From Chitinophagaceae bacterium (GTDB taxonomy: Bacteria; Bacteroidota; Bacteroidia; Chitinophagales; Chitinophagaceae): a stretch of DNA of 64,000 nt. The DNA is taken from positions 1,550,001 to 1,614,000 of the forward strand of contig JADJVB010000010.1 in the NCBI GenBank assembly GCA_016710745.1, read 5' to 3'. Shown piece after piece: positions 24,554-34,169 of the stretch. Each line of letters starts with the position of its first letter. Positions within the stretch are counted from its first letter, which is position 1. The notes below the pieces were generated by a model. The model did not search any database. It was not told the origin of the DNA and was given only the letters and a program-made list of their open reading frames with translations. The translations under genes were made by a program, and so were the position numbers.

Positions 24554-25450
24554 ATGGTAGAGATCATTCAAAAATACCTGCACGATCCGGTGGTTGGAAG
24601 ACTCGTCACCCTGTTCCTTGGCATAGCGGTGATATGGATCATCATACAATTGTTGCGAAGAAGGCTGGCCAACCGTATCAAGGACAACAGTACCCGGTAC
24701 AAAACAAAAAAAGTACTGAGTTTCATTGGATTTGTAATTACGGTGGTGCTCATTTTTATTGTGTATAGTAATAAACTGAGCGGTTTTACCATTGCCCTGG
24801 GCGTTGCAGGTGCTGGTATTGCCTTTGCCCTGCAGGAACTTATTGCCAGTGTGGCCGGATGGCTATCGATAATTTTAGGCAGGTTGTATAAACCGGGCGA
24901 CCGGGTACAACTGGGTGGTATTAAGGGCGATGTGATGGATATTGGGGTGTTACGAACCACGATCATGGAAACGGGGCAGTGGGTTGATGGTGATCTATAC
25001 AACGGCAGGATCGTGTTGGTGGCCAATAGTTTTGTTTTTAAGGAACCGGTATTTAATTATTCGGGCGAATTTCCTTTTTTGTGGGATGAAATAAAAATTC
25101 CCATTCAATACGGGAGTGATTACGAAAAAGCAAAAGAGATCATCCTTACTGCAGGACAGGTTATTGCCGGCGACCTCACGGCCAGGTCAAAAGAAAAATG
25201 GACCTCCCTGCAGGTGAAATACCGATTGGAGGATTCGCAAACAGAACCCCTGGTATCGCTGATTGCCAACGATAACTGGGTTGAATTTACGTTACGGTAT
25301 GTGGTCAGTTATAAAAGAAGGCGTGTTACCAAGACGGAGTTATTCACCAAAATCCTTAAAGAGGTAGAAGCCACCGGCGGGAAAATAAAAATGGCCTCGG
25401 CTACTTTTCAACTGGTTGACCTGCCGGAGATAAAAGTTTCAATGAAGTAG
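24554..25450 (+). CDS. MscS-family mechanosensitive channel
   Basis: A 298-aa channel. Two membrane helices come first (LVTLFLGIAVIWIIIQLL and VLSFIGFVITVVLIFIVYS), then the pore helix pattern FTIALGVAGAGIAFALQELI and the cytoplasmic beta domain (YKPGDRVQLGGIKGDVMDIG). The frame is open from 24419, but the leader would be Arg/Pro/Gly-rich and unlike the family; the ATG at 24554 (MVEIIQKYL) is preferred. The 276 bp between psuG and this gene hold no convincing gene. Confidence 0.9.
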   Translation: MVEIIQKYLHDPVVGRLVTLFLGIAVIWIIIQLLRRRLANRIKDNSTRYKTKKVLSFIGFVITVVLIFIVYSNKLSGFTIALGVAGAGIAFALQELIASVAGWLSIILGRLYKPGDRVQLGGIKGDVMDIGVLRTTIMETGQWVDGDLYNGRIVLVANSFVFKEPVFNYSGEFPFLWDEIKIPIQYGSDYEKAKEIILTAGQVIAGDLTARSKEKWTSLQVKYRLEDSQTEPLVSLIANDNWVEFTLRYVVSYKRRRVTKTELFTKILKEVEATGGKIKMASATFQLVDLPEIKVSMK

Positions 25451-25568
25451 GATATATTTTTTTATCGGTCATTACACCCATACGATCAACATTTGGCGAA
25501 CCGTGTTATTTGTCATCCAACCAATTTCAGCTAATTTTGCTCTTCAAATAAAAAAAAATCATTTTTCG

Positions 25569-26264
25569 ATGAAAAAACTGTTCTTAATCCTGGGTCTTAC
25601 GCTCGCTGTCAGCCTGCAGTTAACCGCACAAACCTATACCATTGATACCGCGACCGTTAGCTACGAAAATAAGCTGCGCCCCTGTTTTACTGTGACATAC
25701 GATGCCTCGCCAAAAACGGTTAAAAAGGCCTGGGACGATTATTTCAAAAAAACCTATGATGTAAAAGTGAAGGGCATTGGGTTTTTAACCAATAAGGAAG
25801 TGATTATAGCGACTGATATCACCATATTGGCTATCGGCGATAAAAGGATGAATATGTATGCGAGCGTGGTTGATGCGCCCGGGGAGCGGTCGGAGTTAAG
25901 TTATTTTATGTCGTTTGGTTACGATTTTTTTATTGGTCCCGAAAATTACCCTGCCGAATTCACGGCCATGAAAAAAATATTGAACGATTTCAGCGTTGAA
26001 TTTCTCACGGAGTTTTATGGTTCGGAAGCTTCCCGGATAACCAGGGAAATGAAGGGATTGGAAAAAGACATTAAGAAAAACAACAAGGATATAAAGAAGA
26101 ATACGAAGAGTGCCCGTAAAAAATCAAAAGAGGTTGCCAGCGGCATGGAAGCAAAAAACATTTCGTTGCAAATGGAGAACGATCAAAGTAAAAGAAAGAT
26201 CAGTGAATTGAGTAAAGAGATCGAAAGCATTAAAGTAAAACAGGCCGGTGTGATCAGAAATTAA
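25569..26264 (+). CDS. Secreted hypothetical protein with C-terminal coiled coil
   Basis: A 231-aa protein. The start at 25569 gives a clean signal peptide (MKKLFLILGLTLAVSLQLTA), unlike the longer open frame from 25503. The mature domain (RPCFTVTYDASPKTVKKAWD) looks like a small alpha/beta fold. From about residue 160 it becomes a Lys/Glu/Asn-rich coiled coil (KDIKKNNKDIKKNTKSARKK, then ISELSKEIESIKVKQAG). I do not recognise a named family. It is probably periplasmic. Confidence 0.65.
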   Translation: MKKLFLILGLTLAVSLQLTAQTYTIDTATVSYENKLRPCFTVTYDASPKTVKKAWDDYFKKTYDVKVKGIGFLTNKEVIIATDITILAIGDKRMNMYASVVDAPGERSELSYFMSFGYDFFIGPENYPAEFTAMKKILNDFSVEFLTEFYGSEASRITREMKGLEKDIKKNNKDIKKNTKSARKKSKEVASGMEAKNISLQMENDQSKRKISELSKEIESIKVKQAGVIRN

Positions 26265-26635
26265 TAACTGGTCCGGATAGTCTTGTTTTGGGTTTATTAT
26301 AAAATAAATAAGTACTTTTTGTGAGCAAACACAGACCGCGATGGGTAATGGGGAAGCGATTTTTTTAATCGCCCCCAATAGTAACTATAACCGGGTAGTC
26401 CCGCTCTTTTACGTACCCTGGCAGGAACACATCGCTAGATCCTCGAAAAAATTAAATATCCTGTTTCGAGGCATTTTCCGCTATTCATAACCGGCGCAAC
26501 TTATTTACCGGAAAAAAACCGGGTTAAACCACATTACATCAAAAAGTAAGTTTTAAAAGGGCTGTTTTTAGTGCGGCCGATATTTCGTATATTACGGTAT
26601 ATCCGTTAACCAACAAATCAACAACCGGAAAAATT
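26265..26635. other. Intergenic region, 371 bp, no gene seen
   Basis: No coding frame of note. A palindrome at 26350-26371 (GGGGAAGCGATT, T-rich loop, AATCGCCCC) could end transcription of the upstream gene, but no T-tract follows on the plus strand. The last 60 bases before the next gene are AT-rich and may hold its promoter; I find no exact TAnnTTTG box. Confidence 0.4.
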
Positions 26636-28201
26636 ATGGAAGATGCGATCATTGAAGTGAGAAGTCTTACAATAGAAGATTATAAATCCCTTAAATCAGC
26701 GATGATAAAGGCCTATGCCAGTATTGGCGGCCATTATTGGAAAGAAGAATCAATACAAAAACTGATAGAAAAATTTCCCGATGGGCAAATAGTACTCACC
26801 TATGATGGTAAAGTTGCCGGTTGTGCCCTTTCGCTTATTGTTGATTATGAAAAATTTGGCGACAATCACAACTATCGCGATATTACCGGAAACTTCAGTT
26901 TTGAAACCCATAAGCCAAAGGGTGATACCTTGTATGGTATCGAGGTTTTTGTACATCCCGATTTCAGGGGCATGCGCCTGGCACGCCGGTTATATGACGC
27001 CCGAAAAACACTTTGCGAAAACATGAACCTGCGGATGATCGTTGCCGGTGGACGAATACCGAAGTATAGTATGTATGCCGATAAAATGAAACCCAAAGAA
27101 TATATTGAGAAAGTGAAGAAGCGGGAGATATTTGATCCAACACTCACGTTTCAGCTTGCCAATGATTTCCAGGTAAAAAAAATATTACGTAACTACCTGC
27201 CGGAGGACAATGAGAGCCTGGGTTATGCCACTTTGCTGGTGTGGCATAATGTGTATCACGATTCTGAGAAGAGCGTTATCCTGCGTAAAAAAGACATCGT
27301 CCGCATCGGTTTGGTACAATGGCTGATGCGCCCATACAATAGTATTGAGGATTTTTTAGTAGCGGTTGATTATTTTGTTGATGCCGTTAGTGACTACCAG
27401 TCGGATTTTATTTTGTTTCCCGAATTATTCAATGCGCCCCTGATGGGCCAGTTTAATGAGATGGACAGCCGTAATGCAATTAAGGAATTGGCGCAGTTTA
27501 CCACACCGATCATTGAGGCCATGAGTAAAATGGCGATGTCGTACAATGTAAACATCATTGCAGGCAGTATGCCGGAACTCAGTGATGGTAAAGTATATAA
27601 TGTGTCTTATGTATTGCAGCGAAACGGGAAAATAGACAGGGTCGCAAAAATTCATATCACCCCGTCGGAGGAAGATGACTGGAATATCCAGGGCGGCAAT
27701 GTGATCAAGGTGATTGATACCGACGCCGGCAAAATAGGCGTGCAGATCTGTTATGACGTGGAGTTTCCCGAAATGACCCGAAAGCTGGCCGAAGATGGGT
27801 TGCAGATATTATTTGTTCCTTTTTTAACGGATACACAAAATGCCTATAACCGGGTTCGTTTTTGTGCCCAGGCCAGGGCCATTGAAAACGAATGTTTTGT
27901 TGCCATTGCGGGAAACGTAGGCAACCTGCCAAAAGTTACCAATATGGACCTTCAATTTGCACAATCGGCCGTATTTACGCCAAGTGATTTTGCATTTCCG
28001 GTAACCGGTGTTAAAGCCGAAGCCACGCCCAATACCGAAATGATCGTGGTAAGTGATGTGGATCTGTCTTTACTTACCGAGTTACATAATTATGGCAGCG
28101 TACAAACTTTAAAAGACAGGCGACTGGATCTATACCAGCTGCATTTTGTAGAAATTGATGAGGCATCAAAAGAAGAAAAAGTAAAAGAGACGGTCGAATA
28201 A
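26636..28201 (+). CDS. GNAT acetyltransferase fused to carbon-nitrogen hydrolase
   Basis: A 521-aa fusion. Residues ~1-200 are a GNAT domain (VRSLTIEDYKSLKSAM, with the acetyl-CoA loop VHPDFRGMRLARRLYDAR). Residues ~220-510 are a nitrilase-superfamily amidohydrolase with the catalytic triad visible as the Glu of FPELFNAP, the Lys of RVAKIHITPSE and the Cys of GVQICYDVEFPEM. This fusion is a known family. A coupled acetylation and amide-cleavage role is possible, but the substrate is unknown. It leads the ion-homeostasis cluster and is followed after 41 bp by DUF389. Confidence 0.92.
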   Translation: MEDAIIEVRSLTIEDYKSLKSAMIKAYASIGGHYWKEESIQKLIEKFPDGQIVLTYDGKVAGCALSLIVDYEKFGDNHNYRDITGNFSFETHKPKGDTLYGIEVFVHPDFRGMRLARRLYDARKTLCENMNLRMIVAGGRIPKYSMYADKMKPKEYIEKVKKREIFDPTLTFQLANDFQVKKILRNYLPEDNESLGYATLLVWHNVYHDSEKSVILRKKDIVRIGLVQWLMRPYNSIEDFLVAVDYFVDAVSDYQSDFILFPELFNAPLMGQFNEMDSRNAIKELAQFTTPIIEAMSKMAMSYNVNIIAGSMPELSDGKVYNVSYVLQRNGKIDRVAKIHITPSEEDDWNIQGGNVIKVIDTDAGKIGVQICYDVEFPEMTRKLAEDGLQILFVPFLTDTQNAYNRVRFCAQARAIENECFVAIAGNVGNLPKVTNMDLQFAQSAVFTPSDFAFPVTGVKAEATPNTEMIVVSDVDLSLLTELHNYGSVQTLKDRRLDLYQLHFVEIDEASKEEKVKETVE

Positions 28202-28242
28202 AGCGATCGGTAAAAAAGCCAAACTTAACTAAAGGATTTTTT

Positions 28243-29568
28243 ATGAATTGGTTTCAGAAGATTTTTAACATCAAGACAGGTACTGATTACCAAAAGACCG
28301 ACCAGACGATCACTGATGGTATTGGCATTAAAGGTGCGAATGTTTGGCTGATGATCTGCTCGGCATTGCTGGCCTCTATTGGGTTGGATACCAATTCCAC
28401 GGCCGTTATCATAGGCGCTATGCTTATTTCGCCGTTGATGTCGCCCATTTTGGGCGTTGGTTATTCAATTGGCATTCACGACAAGGAGATTTTTATCCAT
28501 GCCATCCGTAATCTGGCCTATGCCACCTTCTTCAGCCTGTTAACTGCTTTTGTTTATTTTCTGATCACCCCTTTGGGTCAGCCCACCTCCGAGATACTGG
28601 CCCGAACCCAACCCACGTTACTCGATATCGGGGTTGCTTTTTTTGGTGGGGTAGCGGGCATTGTTTCTTTGTCGCGAAAGGAAACGACTATTGCCTTGCC
28701 CGGTGTTGCTATTGCTACGGCATTAATGCCGCCCATCTGTGTGGCGGGTTTTGGATTGGCTACGGGCAGGTGGGAGATCTTTGGCGGCGCATTTTATTTG
28801 TTTTTTATCAACTCGGCATTTATTGCAACATCTACCTATTTAATTGTGCGGCTTTTGAAATTTCCCATTAAGGATTATGTAGAAAAAGGAAAGCAAAAAC
28901 GTGTTGCCCGTTATGCGATTGTGGTGCTGATCCTGGTTAGTGTACCCAGTCTTTGGTTTTTATACACCGTGTATCAGAATAACCGAACCCAGCAGGTTAT
29001 TAAAACCGAGATCATTAATGATTTCCGCCTTCGTGGTAATGAGATCTTAAAATGGGAGACAGAAGATCGTGATTCTGTAATCGTCATAAAAACATTTTTT
29101 TCCGGATCACCTGTTTCGGAAGATGACAGATTGTATTACGAGAAAAAATTAAAAAAACTGGGTTTAAGTGGATATGATATACTGTTTTATCAAATGAATA
29201 TCTCCAAACTGGAAATGGATAAAATGGGCTCGGAGATGACCCGGAATATCATGAAAAATATTGAATTACAGAACAGTAATTTTCGGGATTCATTGCAGCA
29301 GGTGTACCGTAACATCGATGAAGGTATGTTGTATGAAGAAGTAAAATCGTTTTATCCGAATATCTTCGCCCTCGGAATTGGACCATTGGAGATGAAGAGT
29401 GCAGCCAAAACAGATTCGGTATGGGCGGCATACCTGCAGTGGGATACGCTTGCTGAAAAAGTAAACAAAGAAGAAGCTGTAAAGAATATAAGAGAGTACC
29501 TTAAAAAAAGACTGAAAACAGATACAGTTTGGCTACAACAGTTCGATCAGCAAAAAATAAAGCGATAG
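28243..29568 (+). CDS. DUF389 (TIGR00341) membrane protein
   Basis: A 441-aa protein. About six membrane helices fill residues 25-230. The family core is MICSALLASIGLDTNSTAVIIGAMLISPLMSPILGVGYSIG in pieces, and ETTIALPGVAIATALMPPICVAGFGLATG follows. The C-terminal ~200 residues are soluble and helical, with many charged residues and likely facing the periplasm or cytoplasm. The family role is unknown. It is 3 bp upstream of a MscS-type channel gene, so the two are probably co-expressed. Confidence 0.9.
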   Translation: MNWFQKIFNIKTGTDYQKTDQTITDGIGIKGANVWLMICSALLASIGLDTNSTAVIIGAMLISPLMSPILGVGYSIGIHDKEIFIHAIRNLAYATFFSLLTAFVYFLITPLGQPTSEILARTQPTLLDIGVAFFGGVAGIVSLSRKETTIALPGVAIATALMPPICVAGFGLATGRWEIFGGAFYLFFINSAFIATSTYLIVRLLKFPIKDYVEKGKQKRVARYAIVVLILVSVPSLWFLYTVYQNNRTQQVIKTEIINDFRLRGNEILKWETEDRDSVIVIKTFFSGSPVSEDDRLYYEKKLKKLGLSGYDILFYQMNISKLEMDKMGSEMTRNIMKNIELQNSNFRDSLQQVYRNIDEGMLYEEVKSFYPNIFALGIGPLEMKSAAKTDSVWAAYLQWDTLAEKVNKEEAVKNIREYLKKRLKTDTVWLQQFDQQKIKR

Positions 29569-29571
29569 CCC

Positions 29572-30405
29572 ATGAATGAAATTTGGCAACAAAAAATATT
29601 TCAAGTAGGTGGATTTGTGCTCACGGTGGGTAAACTGGCCGCCGTTATTTTCCTGATAATGATCACCTGGATCGGCCTGCTCCTGTTTAAAAAATACCTG
29701 ATCCACCGAAAAGAAAAAGTAAGAGGTGAGCGTTCCCGCCGGCTTTCCGTGCTCCAGTTAACCCGGTATTTTGTATGGGTACTGGTGATCAGCTTTTGCG
29801 TGAATATCCTTGAGCTTGATGTTACACTGCTGGTGGCTGGTTCTGCCGCATTGCTGGTTGGTATTGGCTTTGGCCTGCAGAATATCTTTAGTGACCTGAT
29901 ATCGGGCTTGTTCATGCTTTTTGAACGTAAGGTAAAAGTGGGTGATGTAATGGAAGTGGACAGTATTGTGGGGAAAGTAAAGGCCATTAATTTACGCACC
30001 TCAGAATTGCTCACCCGCGATGGCTACAATATCATTGTTCCCAATCATAAATTTATTACGGATAACGTGGTTAACTGGAGCCACAACAGTTACGACAGGC
30101 GGTTCGAGATCCAGGTGGGTGTGAGCTACGGCAGTGATGTGAACCTGGTTACCGAATTATTGCTGCAGTGTGCCTTGACGCAAAAAGAACTGATCAAGGA
30201 AAATGAACATAAGCCCCACGTGCGTTTTCTCGACTTTGGTGATAGTTCATTGGTTTTTTTACTGATGTTCTGGACCAGCGATATATTTCCGGTAGAGCAA
30301 ATTAAAAGTGAGCTGCGATACAAAATATTTCAGGCCTTTACCGACAATAAAGTGGTTATACCATTCCCTCAGCGTGACGTTCATATTTTTAATACTGATA
30401 AATAG
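29572..30405 (+). CDS. Small MscS-family mechanosensitive channel
   Basis: A 277-aa channel with three N-terminal helices (VGKLAAVIFLIMITWIGLLL, YFVWVLVISFCVNIL, LLVAGSAALLVGIGFGLQNI) and then the MscS beta domain (KVKVGDVMEVDSIVGKVKAI, NIIVPNHKFITDNVVNWSH). It ends in VIPFPQRDVHIFN, the classic C-terminal segment of the family. It is the second MscS-type gene in 6 kb and is tightly linked to DUF389. Confidence 0.93.
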   Translation: MNEIWQQKIFQVGGFVLTVGKLAAVIFLIMITWIGLLLFKKYLIHRKEKVRGERSRRLSVLQLTRYFVWVLVISFCVNILELDVTLLVAGSAALLVGIGFGLQNIFSDLISGLFMLFERKVKVGDVMEVDSIVGKVKAINLRTSELLTRDGYNIIVPNHKFITDNVVNWSHNSYDRRFEIQVGVSYGSDVNLVTELLLQCALTQKELIKENEHKPHVRFLDFGDSSLVFLLMFWTSDIFPVEQIKSELRYKIFQAFTDNKVVIPFPQRDVHIFNTDK

Positions 30406-30477
30406 GCTGGCAGGCAAACCAGGGTTTTCCAAAATTTAATATGCTGCAAAGCAGCCGCTTTCAACTATTTTTGTTTT

Positions 30478-31722
30478 ATGGAGGGTATCAGTTCCTATAT
30501 CTATATAATAGCAGCCTGCCTGTTGATTATATTTTCGTATCTATACAACCTGTTTTCCCGAAAAACGGGAATACCGGCCGTTTTATTGTTAATACTCACG
30601 GGTATCGGCGTACGGGAATTACTTATTTACTATAATGCTTCCGTGCTGATACCACCCAACACCGTTGAGCTTTTTGGTATCATTGGTTTGATCATCATTG
30701 TATTGGAAGCAGGTTTGGATGTGAGGATAAGCCGCAAGAAGATCAAGTTGATCAGGAATGCTTTTTTTTCGGCTGTTATCATTTTTGCCCTGTCGGCCGC
30801 GGCATGCTCAACCCTTTTATATCATTACCTGGACGAAGAATTTATAAAATGCCTCGTGTATGCCATTCCGCTTTCGGTGGTCAGCAGTGCGATCGTGATA
30901 CCGAGTATTTCGCATTTTGAAGAAACCAAAAAAGAATTCCTGGTTTACGCAACGTCCTTCTCCGATATCATCGGCATCATGTTGTTTAATTATGTGATTG
31001 CAGGCGACCTGCTGAAGCTGGGCAATATCGCCAAGTTTTTTGGATCTGTGGCATTGGCGCTGGTGTTGAGTGTGGTGTTGTCGTTAGTGATTTTATTTAT
31101 GTTGACCCGGATAAAAACGAAGATCCGTTTTTTCCTTGTTTTTGCGATGCTCATTTTGTTGTATGCCGGAGGCAAGATGCTTCATTTGCCGGCTTTGCTG
31201 ATCATTCTAATCTTTGGATTGATCGTCAGCAACTGGCAAATACCCGTTTTTAAAAGACTATATAAGTGGATGTCATTTAAAGAGGTTTCGGAAGTGGGGG
31301 TTTTATTACATGCGTTAACTGCCGAAACGAGTTTTCTTATCCGCACTTTTTTCTTTTTTATTTTCGGACTAACCATTGATCTTCGGTTGTTGGCCGATGT
31401 GCAGGTTATTTTAACCGGTGGGTTGCTGGTGTTGCTGCTTTTTGCGATCCGGTTCATTTACCTCCGGTTTTTTTTACATGCCCATATCTTTCCCGAATTG
31501 TTTTTTATGCCCAGGGGGTTGATCACGATCCTGTTGTTTTACAGTATACCCACGGTGTTTAAATTGTCGAAATTTAACTCGGGCATTTTATTTTTCGTTA
31601 TCCTTACAACCAGCGTGATCATGATGATCGGCTCTATCAGTTATGGGCGGCCCGAACTGGAAGCCATCAACGATGATATTCCATTTATCGTGAAAAAAAC
31701 CGGCGGGCAGGAGGAAGCGTAA
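30478..31722 (+). CDS. Cation:proton antiporter, CPA2-like
   Basis: A 414-aa membrane protein with about twelve helices. It begins SSYIYIIAACLLIIFSYLYN, shows the GIPAVLLLILTGIGVRELL inverted-repeat start seen in sodium/hydrogen exchangers and has FGIIGLIIIVLEAGLDV. A later part reads MPRGLITILLFYSIP. It probably exchanges Na+ or K+ for H+. No C-terminal TrkA regulatory domain is present. Confidence 0.85.
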   Translation: MEGISSYIYIIAACLLIIFSYLYNLFSRKTGIPAVLLLILTGIGVRELLIYYNASVLIPPNTVELFGIIGLIIIVLEAGLDVRISRKKIKLIRNAFFSAVIIFALSAAACSTLLYHYLDEEFIKCLVYAIPLSVVSSAIVIPSISHFEETKKEFLVYATSFSDIIGIMLFNYVIAGDLLKLGNIAKFFGSVALALVLSVVLSLVILFMLTRIKTKIRFFLVFAMLILLYAGGKMLHLPALLIILIFGLIVSNWQIPVFKRLYKWMSFKEVSEVGVLLHALTAETSFLIRTFFFFIFGLTIDLRLLADVQVILTGGLLVLLLFAIRFIYLRFFLHAHIFPELFFMPRGLITILLFYSIPTVFKLSKFNSGILFFVILTTSVIMMIGSISYGRPELEAINDDIPFIVKKTGGQEEA

Positions 31723-31752
31723 AGATCCTTTGATTAAAACGACACAAAAATT

Positions 31753-32985
31753 ATGAATTTATTTTCTATCGTTACCATTTTGGTTGTTATAACAGCCATC
31801 TTTGCTTACCTGAATACCCGCTTTTTAAAGTTGCCGGAAACCATCGGAATGATGATCATTGCTTTATTGTTCTCCGTGTTGCTGATCGTTTCGGGTTTGA
31901 TATTTCCGGTGGTGTATGATTTCGCCATCAGCTTTATCGGAAGTATTGATTTTAGTACGGTATTGCTGGATATCATGTTGAGCTTTCTGTTATATGCCGG
32001 CGCCTTACATACGGATGGTTCTTTATTAAAGGCAAACCGCAGGTCCATCACCGTATTTGCCATTGTTGGTGTTTTGTTGTCGGCCCTGCTGGTTGCCGTC
32101 ATGTTGTACCTGTTTTTCCTGGCCGTACAAGCGCCTGTAAATTTTTGGTATTGTTTGTTATTTGGGGCTTTTGTAGCGCCTACCGATCCAATCGCTGTAT
32201 TGGGGATCCTTACCAAGGCCGGGGCACCAAAAGACGTCGAAATGAAAATCGTGGGCGAATCGTTGTTTAATGATGGTATTGGCGTGGTTTTGTTTTTATC
32301 GCTGCTGGAGATCATTAATCTGGGAACAGATAAAGTAACGATAGGTGATATATCCCTGCTGCTCCTGACAGAGATTGGCGGTGGTATTTTACTGGGCTGG
32401 TTATTGGGTTATGTTGGATATTGGATGATGAAAAAAATTGACCATTACCAATCGGAGATATTGATTACGCTGGCCATCGTAATGGGCGGCTATGCTTTGG
32501 CGCAGTTGCTGCACCTGTCGGGTCCGCTGGCGATGGTGTTCGCCGGCCTGGTTACCGGTAGTCGATCAAAGGAAGATGCGATGAGTGATGTAACTGAGCA
32601 GTATGTATACAAGTTTTGGGAACTGGTTGATGTACTGTTGAATGCGGTACTCTTTGTGCTCATTGGTTTGGAGGTACTCACACTTGAATTCGATCTGAGT
32701 TATCTGATCGCCGGTTTGGTAGCCATCCCCATTACCCTGATCGCCAGGTACGTTTCCCTGCTTTTACCGGCAACGGCATTTAAAAAATATATTCAAACCT
32801 CCCACAATACCATTAAAATAATGACCTGGGGAGGTTTGCGGGGAGGCCTGTCGATCGCCATGGCCCTGTCTTTAACGGCGCCGCTGCCTAAGAATCAATT
32901 TGTATTCATGATTTACGTGGTGGTTCTATTTTCTATTATTGTACAGGGGCTAACGGTTGGTAAGGTGATCAGGAAACTGGTATAA
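31753..32985 (+). CDS. Na+/H+ antiporter, CPA1 (NhaP) type
   Basis: A 410-aa membrane protein with about twelve helices. The active-site motif GESLFNDGIGVVLFLSLLE holds the Asn-Asp pair of electroneutral CPA1 exchangers, preceded by GAFVAPTDPIAVLGIL. The second conserved half includes LLNAVLFVLIGLEVL and WGGLRGGLSIAMALSL. It is the last gene of the ion cluster and lies 30 bp after the CPA2-like gene, suggesting two antiporters of different type in one transcript. Confidence 0.94.
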   Translation: MNLFSIVTILVVITAIFAYLNTRFLKLPETIGMMIIALLFSVLLIVSGLIFPVVYDFAISFIGSIDFSTVLLDIMLSFLLYAGALHTDGSLLKANRRSITVFAIVGVLLSALLVAVMLYLFFLAVQAPVNFWYCLLFGAFVAPTDPIAVLGILTKAGAPKDVEMKIVGESLFNDGIGVVLFLSLLEIINLGTDKVTIGDISLLLLTEIGGGILLGWLLGYVGYWMMKKIDHYQSEILITLAIVMGGYALAQLLHLSGPLAMVFAGLVTGSRSKEDAMSDVTEQYVYKFWELVDVLLNAVLFVLIGLEVLTLEFDLSYLIAGLVAIPITLIARYVSLLLPATAFKKYIQTSHNTIKIMTWGGLRGGLSIAMALSLTAPLPKNQFVFMIYVVVLFSIIVQGLTVGKVIRKLV

Positions 32986-33005
32986 TGGTATCGGTTGTTA
33001 AATTC

Positions 33006-34028
33006 TTACTTTGGTCTATAATCAAACACCAGCACCGCATTTTCCTCCATACTGGCGCTGGCAAAAAGTTCATACCGTTTTTCTCCGGCAGTAATTACAA
33101 TTAAAGCCGTATTGGGTGGTATGCTGCCGAGGTTTTCGGCAAATAAAATGATCTCGTGGCGGGTTTGTTTAACATCCAGTTCCAGATTGATCTCAATGGG
33201 TTTCTCGGAGAGCAGTTGATGGGCTATAAGCAGTTTGCCATTATAAAATATACTCACGGTGTCACCGTCTACTATGGCGTTATCGTAAACTTTCAGATTG
33301 ATCGTTTTTACGCTCACTTCCAGCCGGCTTTGCTCAATGTTTTTTCTCTGGGTCAGGACCCCGGATTCGGTAACACTGTCTTTTTTTTGAGGCTCCGGTA
33401 TTTTTACCATGGGTAAACTGTCTTCCGGTTTTTTTGTTTCGGGGATATTTACCAGTTCGGGTATACTGTCCTTTGCCGGTGGGGTAACAACCGGTTTAAA
33501 AGCCCGTTCCAGTACTTTATCCTGTGCAATGCAATCCTGCATCAGTTTTGTAATTTCGTAAGGTTGATCCGATACTTTTTTAATGCGCACATATTCGGTG
33601 GAATCATCTTCTACAAAAGGTTCAATATAAATGCCGCCCAATATCGAACGCCTTTGCCGGTAATTCATAACCTGTCTCGGTGCTTGTTCGAGCAATTCCC
33701 GGGATCTACTGCCACGGTAATCCAGCTTAAGTTTCATTAAAGTATGGTTACCCGAATTTTCCAAAAAGTATTTACCGGTGATCACCAGCCGTTGCTTCTT
33801 TTTATCAAAATAACCTTCGAAAAATGCCTTGCAATGATCGTCTTCATCGGCGTTAAGGTGGTCGAAGGTATAGCCGCAAATCTTGTTTCCGGTTTGAATG
33901 ATGTTCAAACGCAAAAACTGGTAGGTACCCAGGTCGCCCTCCCAGGTTCCTGTGAGATCCTGTGCCTGTAGGCTATTGGCCAGTAAAAACAAGGAAATTA
34001 TTGCGATATATCGTTTAACAGAAAACAT
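33006..34028 (-). CDS. Secreted hypothetical protein with Pro/Glu linker
   Basis: A 340-aa protein with a signal peptide (MFSVKRYIAIISLFLLANSL). The N-terminal domain starts DLTGTWEGDLGTYQFLRLNI, a lipocalin-like opening. A Pro-rich linker follows (residues ~185-225, VNIPETKKPEDSLPMVKIPE). The C-terminal part is a beta-rich domain (NLKVYDNAIVDGDTVSIFYN). Similar two-domain secreted proteins occur in Chitinophagaceae. Function unknown. It is convergent with the NhaP gene. Confidence 0.7.
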   Translation of the reverse strand: MFSVKRYIAIISLFLLANSLQAQDLTGTWEGDLGTYQFLRLNIIQTGNKICGYTFDHLNADEDDHCKAFFEGYFDKKKQRLVITGKYFLENSGNHTLMKLKLDYRGSRSRELLEQAPRQVMNYRQRRSILGGIYIEPFVEDDSTEYVRIKKVSDQPYEITKLMQDCIAQDKVLERAFKPVVTPPAKDSIPELVNIPETKKPEDSLPMVKIPEPQKKDSVTESGVLTQRKNIEQSRLEVSVKTINLKVYDNAIVDGDTVSIFYNGKLLIAHQLLSEKPIEINLELDVKQTRHEIILFAENLGSIPPNTALIVITAGEKRYELFASASMEENAVLVFDYRPK

Positions 34029-34169
34029 TACGGCAATAAATTTACCTCAAAACACGCGGATAAAATGTTAAGAAATTTAAATAAGCCTGAAAATTCGTTG
34101 CCCGCAATGGGGTGTCAAAGCAAGCGATCAGGGCCGATCTGCAGCCTCTTATAATGTGCTGCAACCGGG

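Noticed and set aside
24289..24567. Minus-strand open frame of 92 codons overlapping the mscS upstream region
   Set aside because: It is Arg/Pro-rich, overlaps the start of mscS on the opposite strand and shows no signal or domain that I can support.
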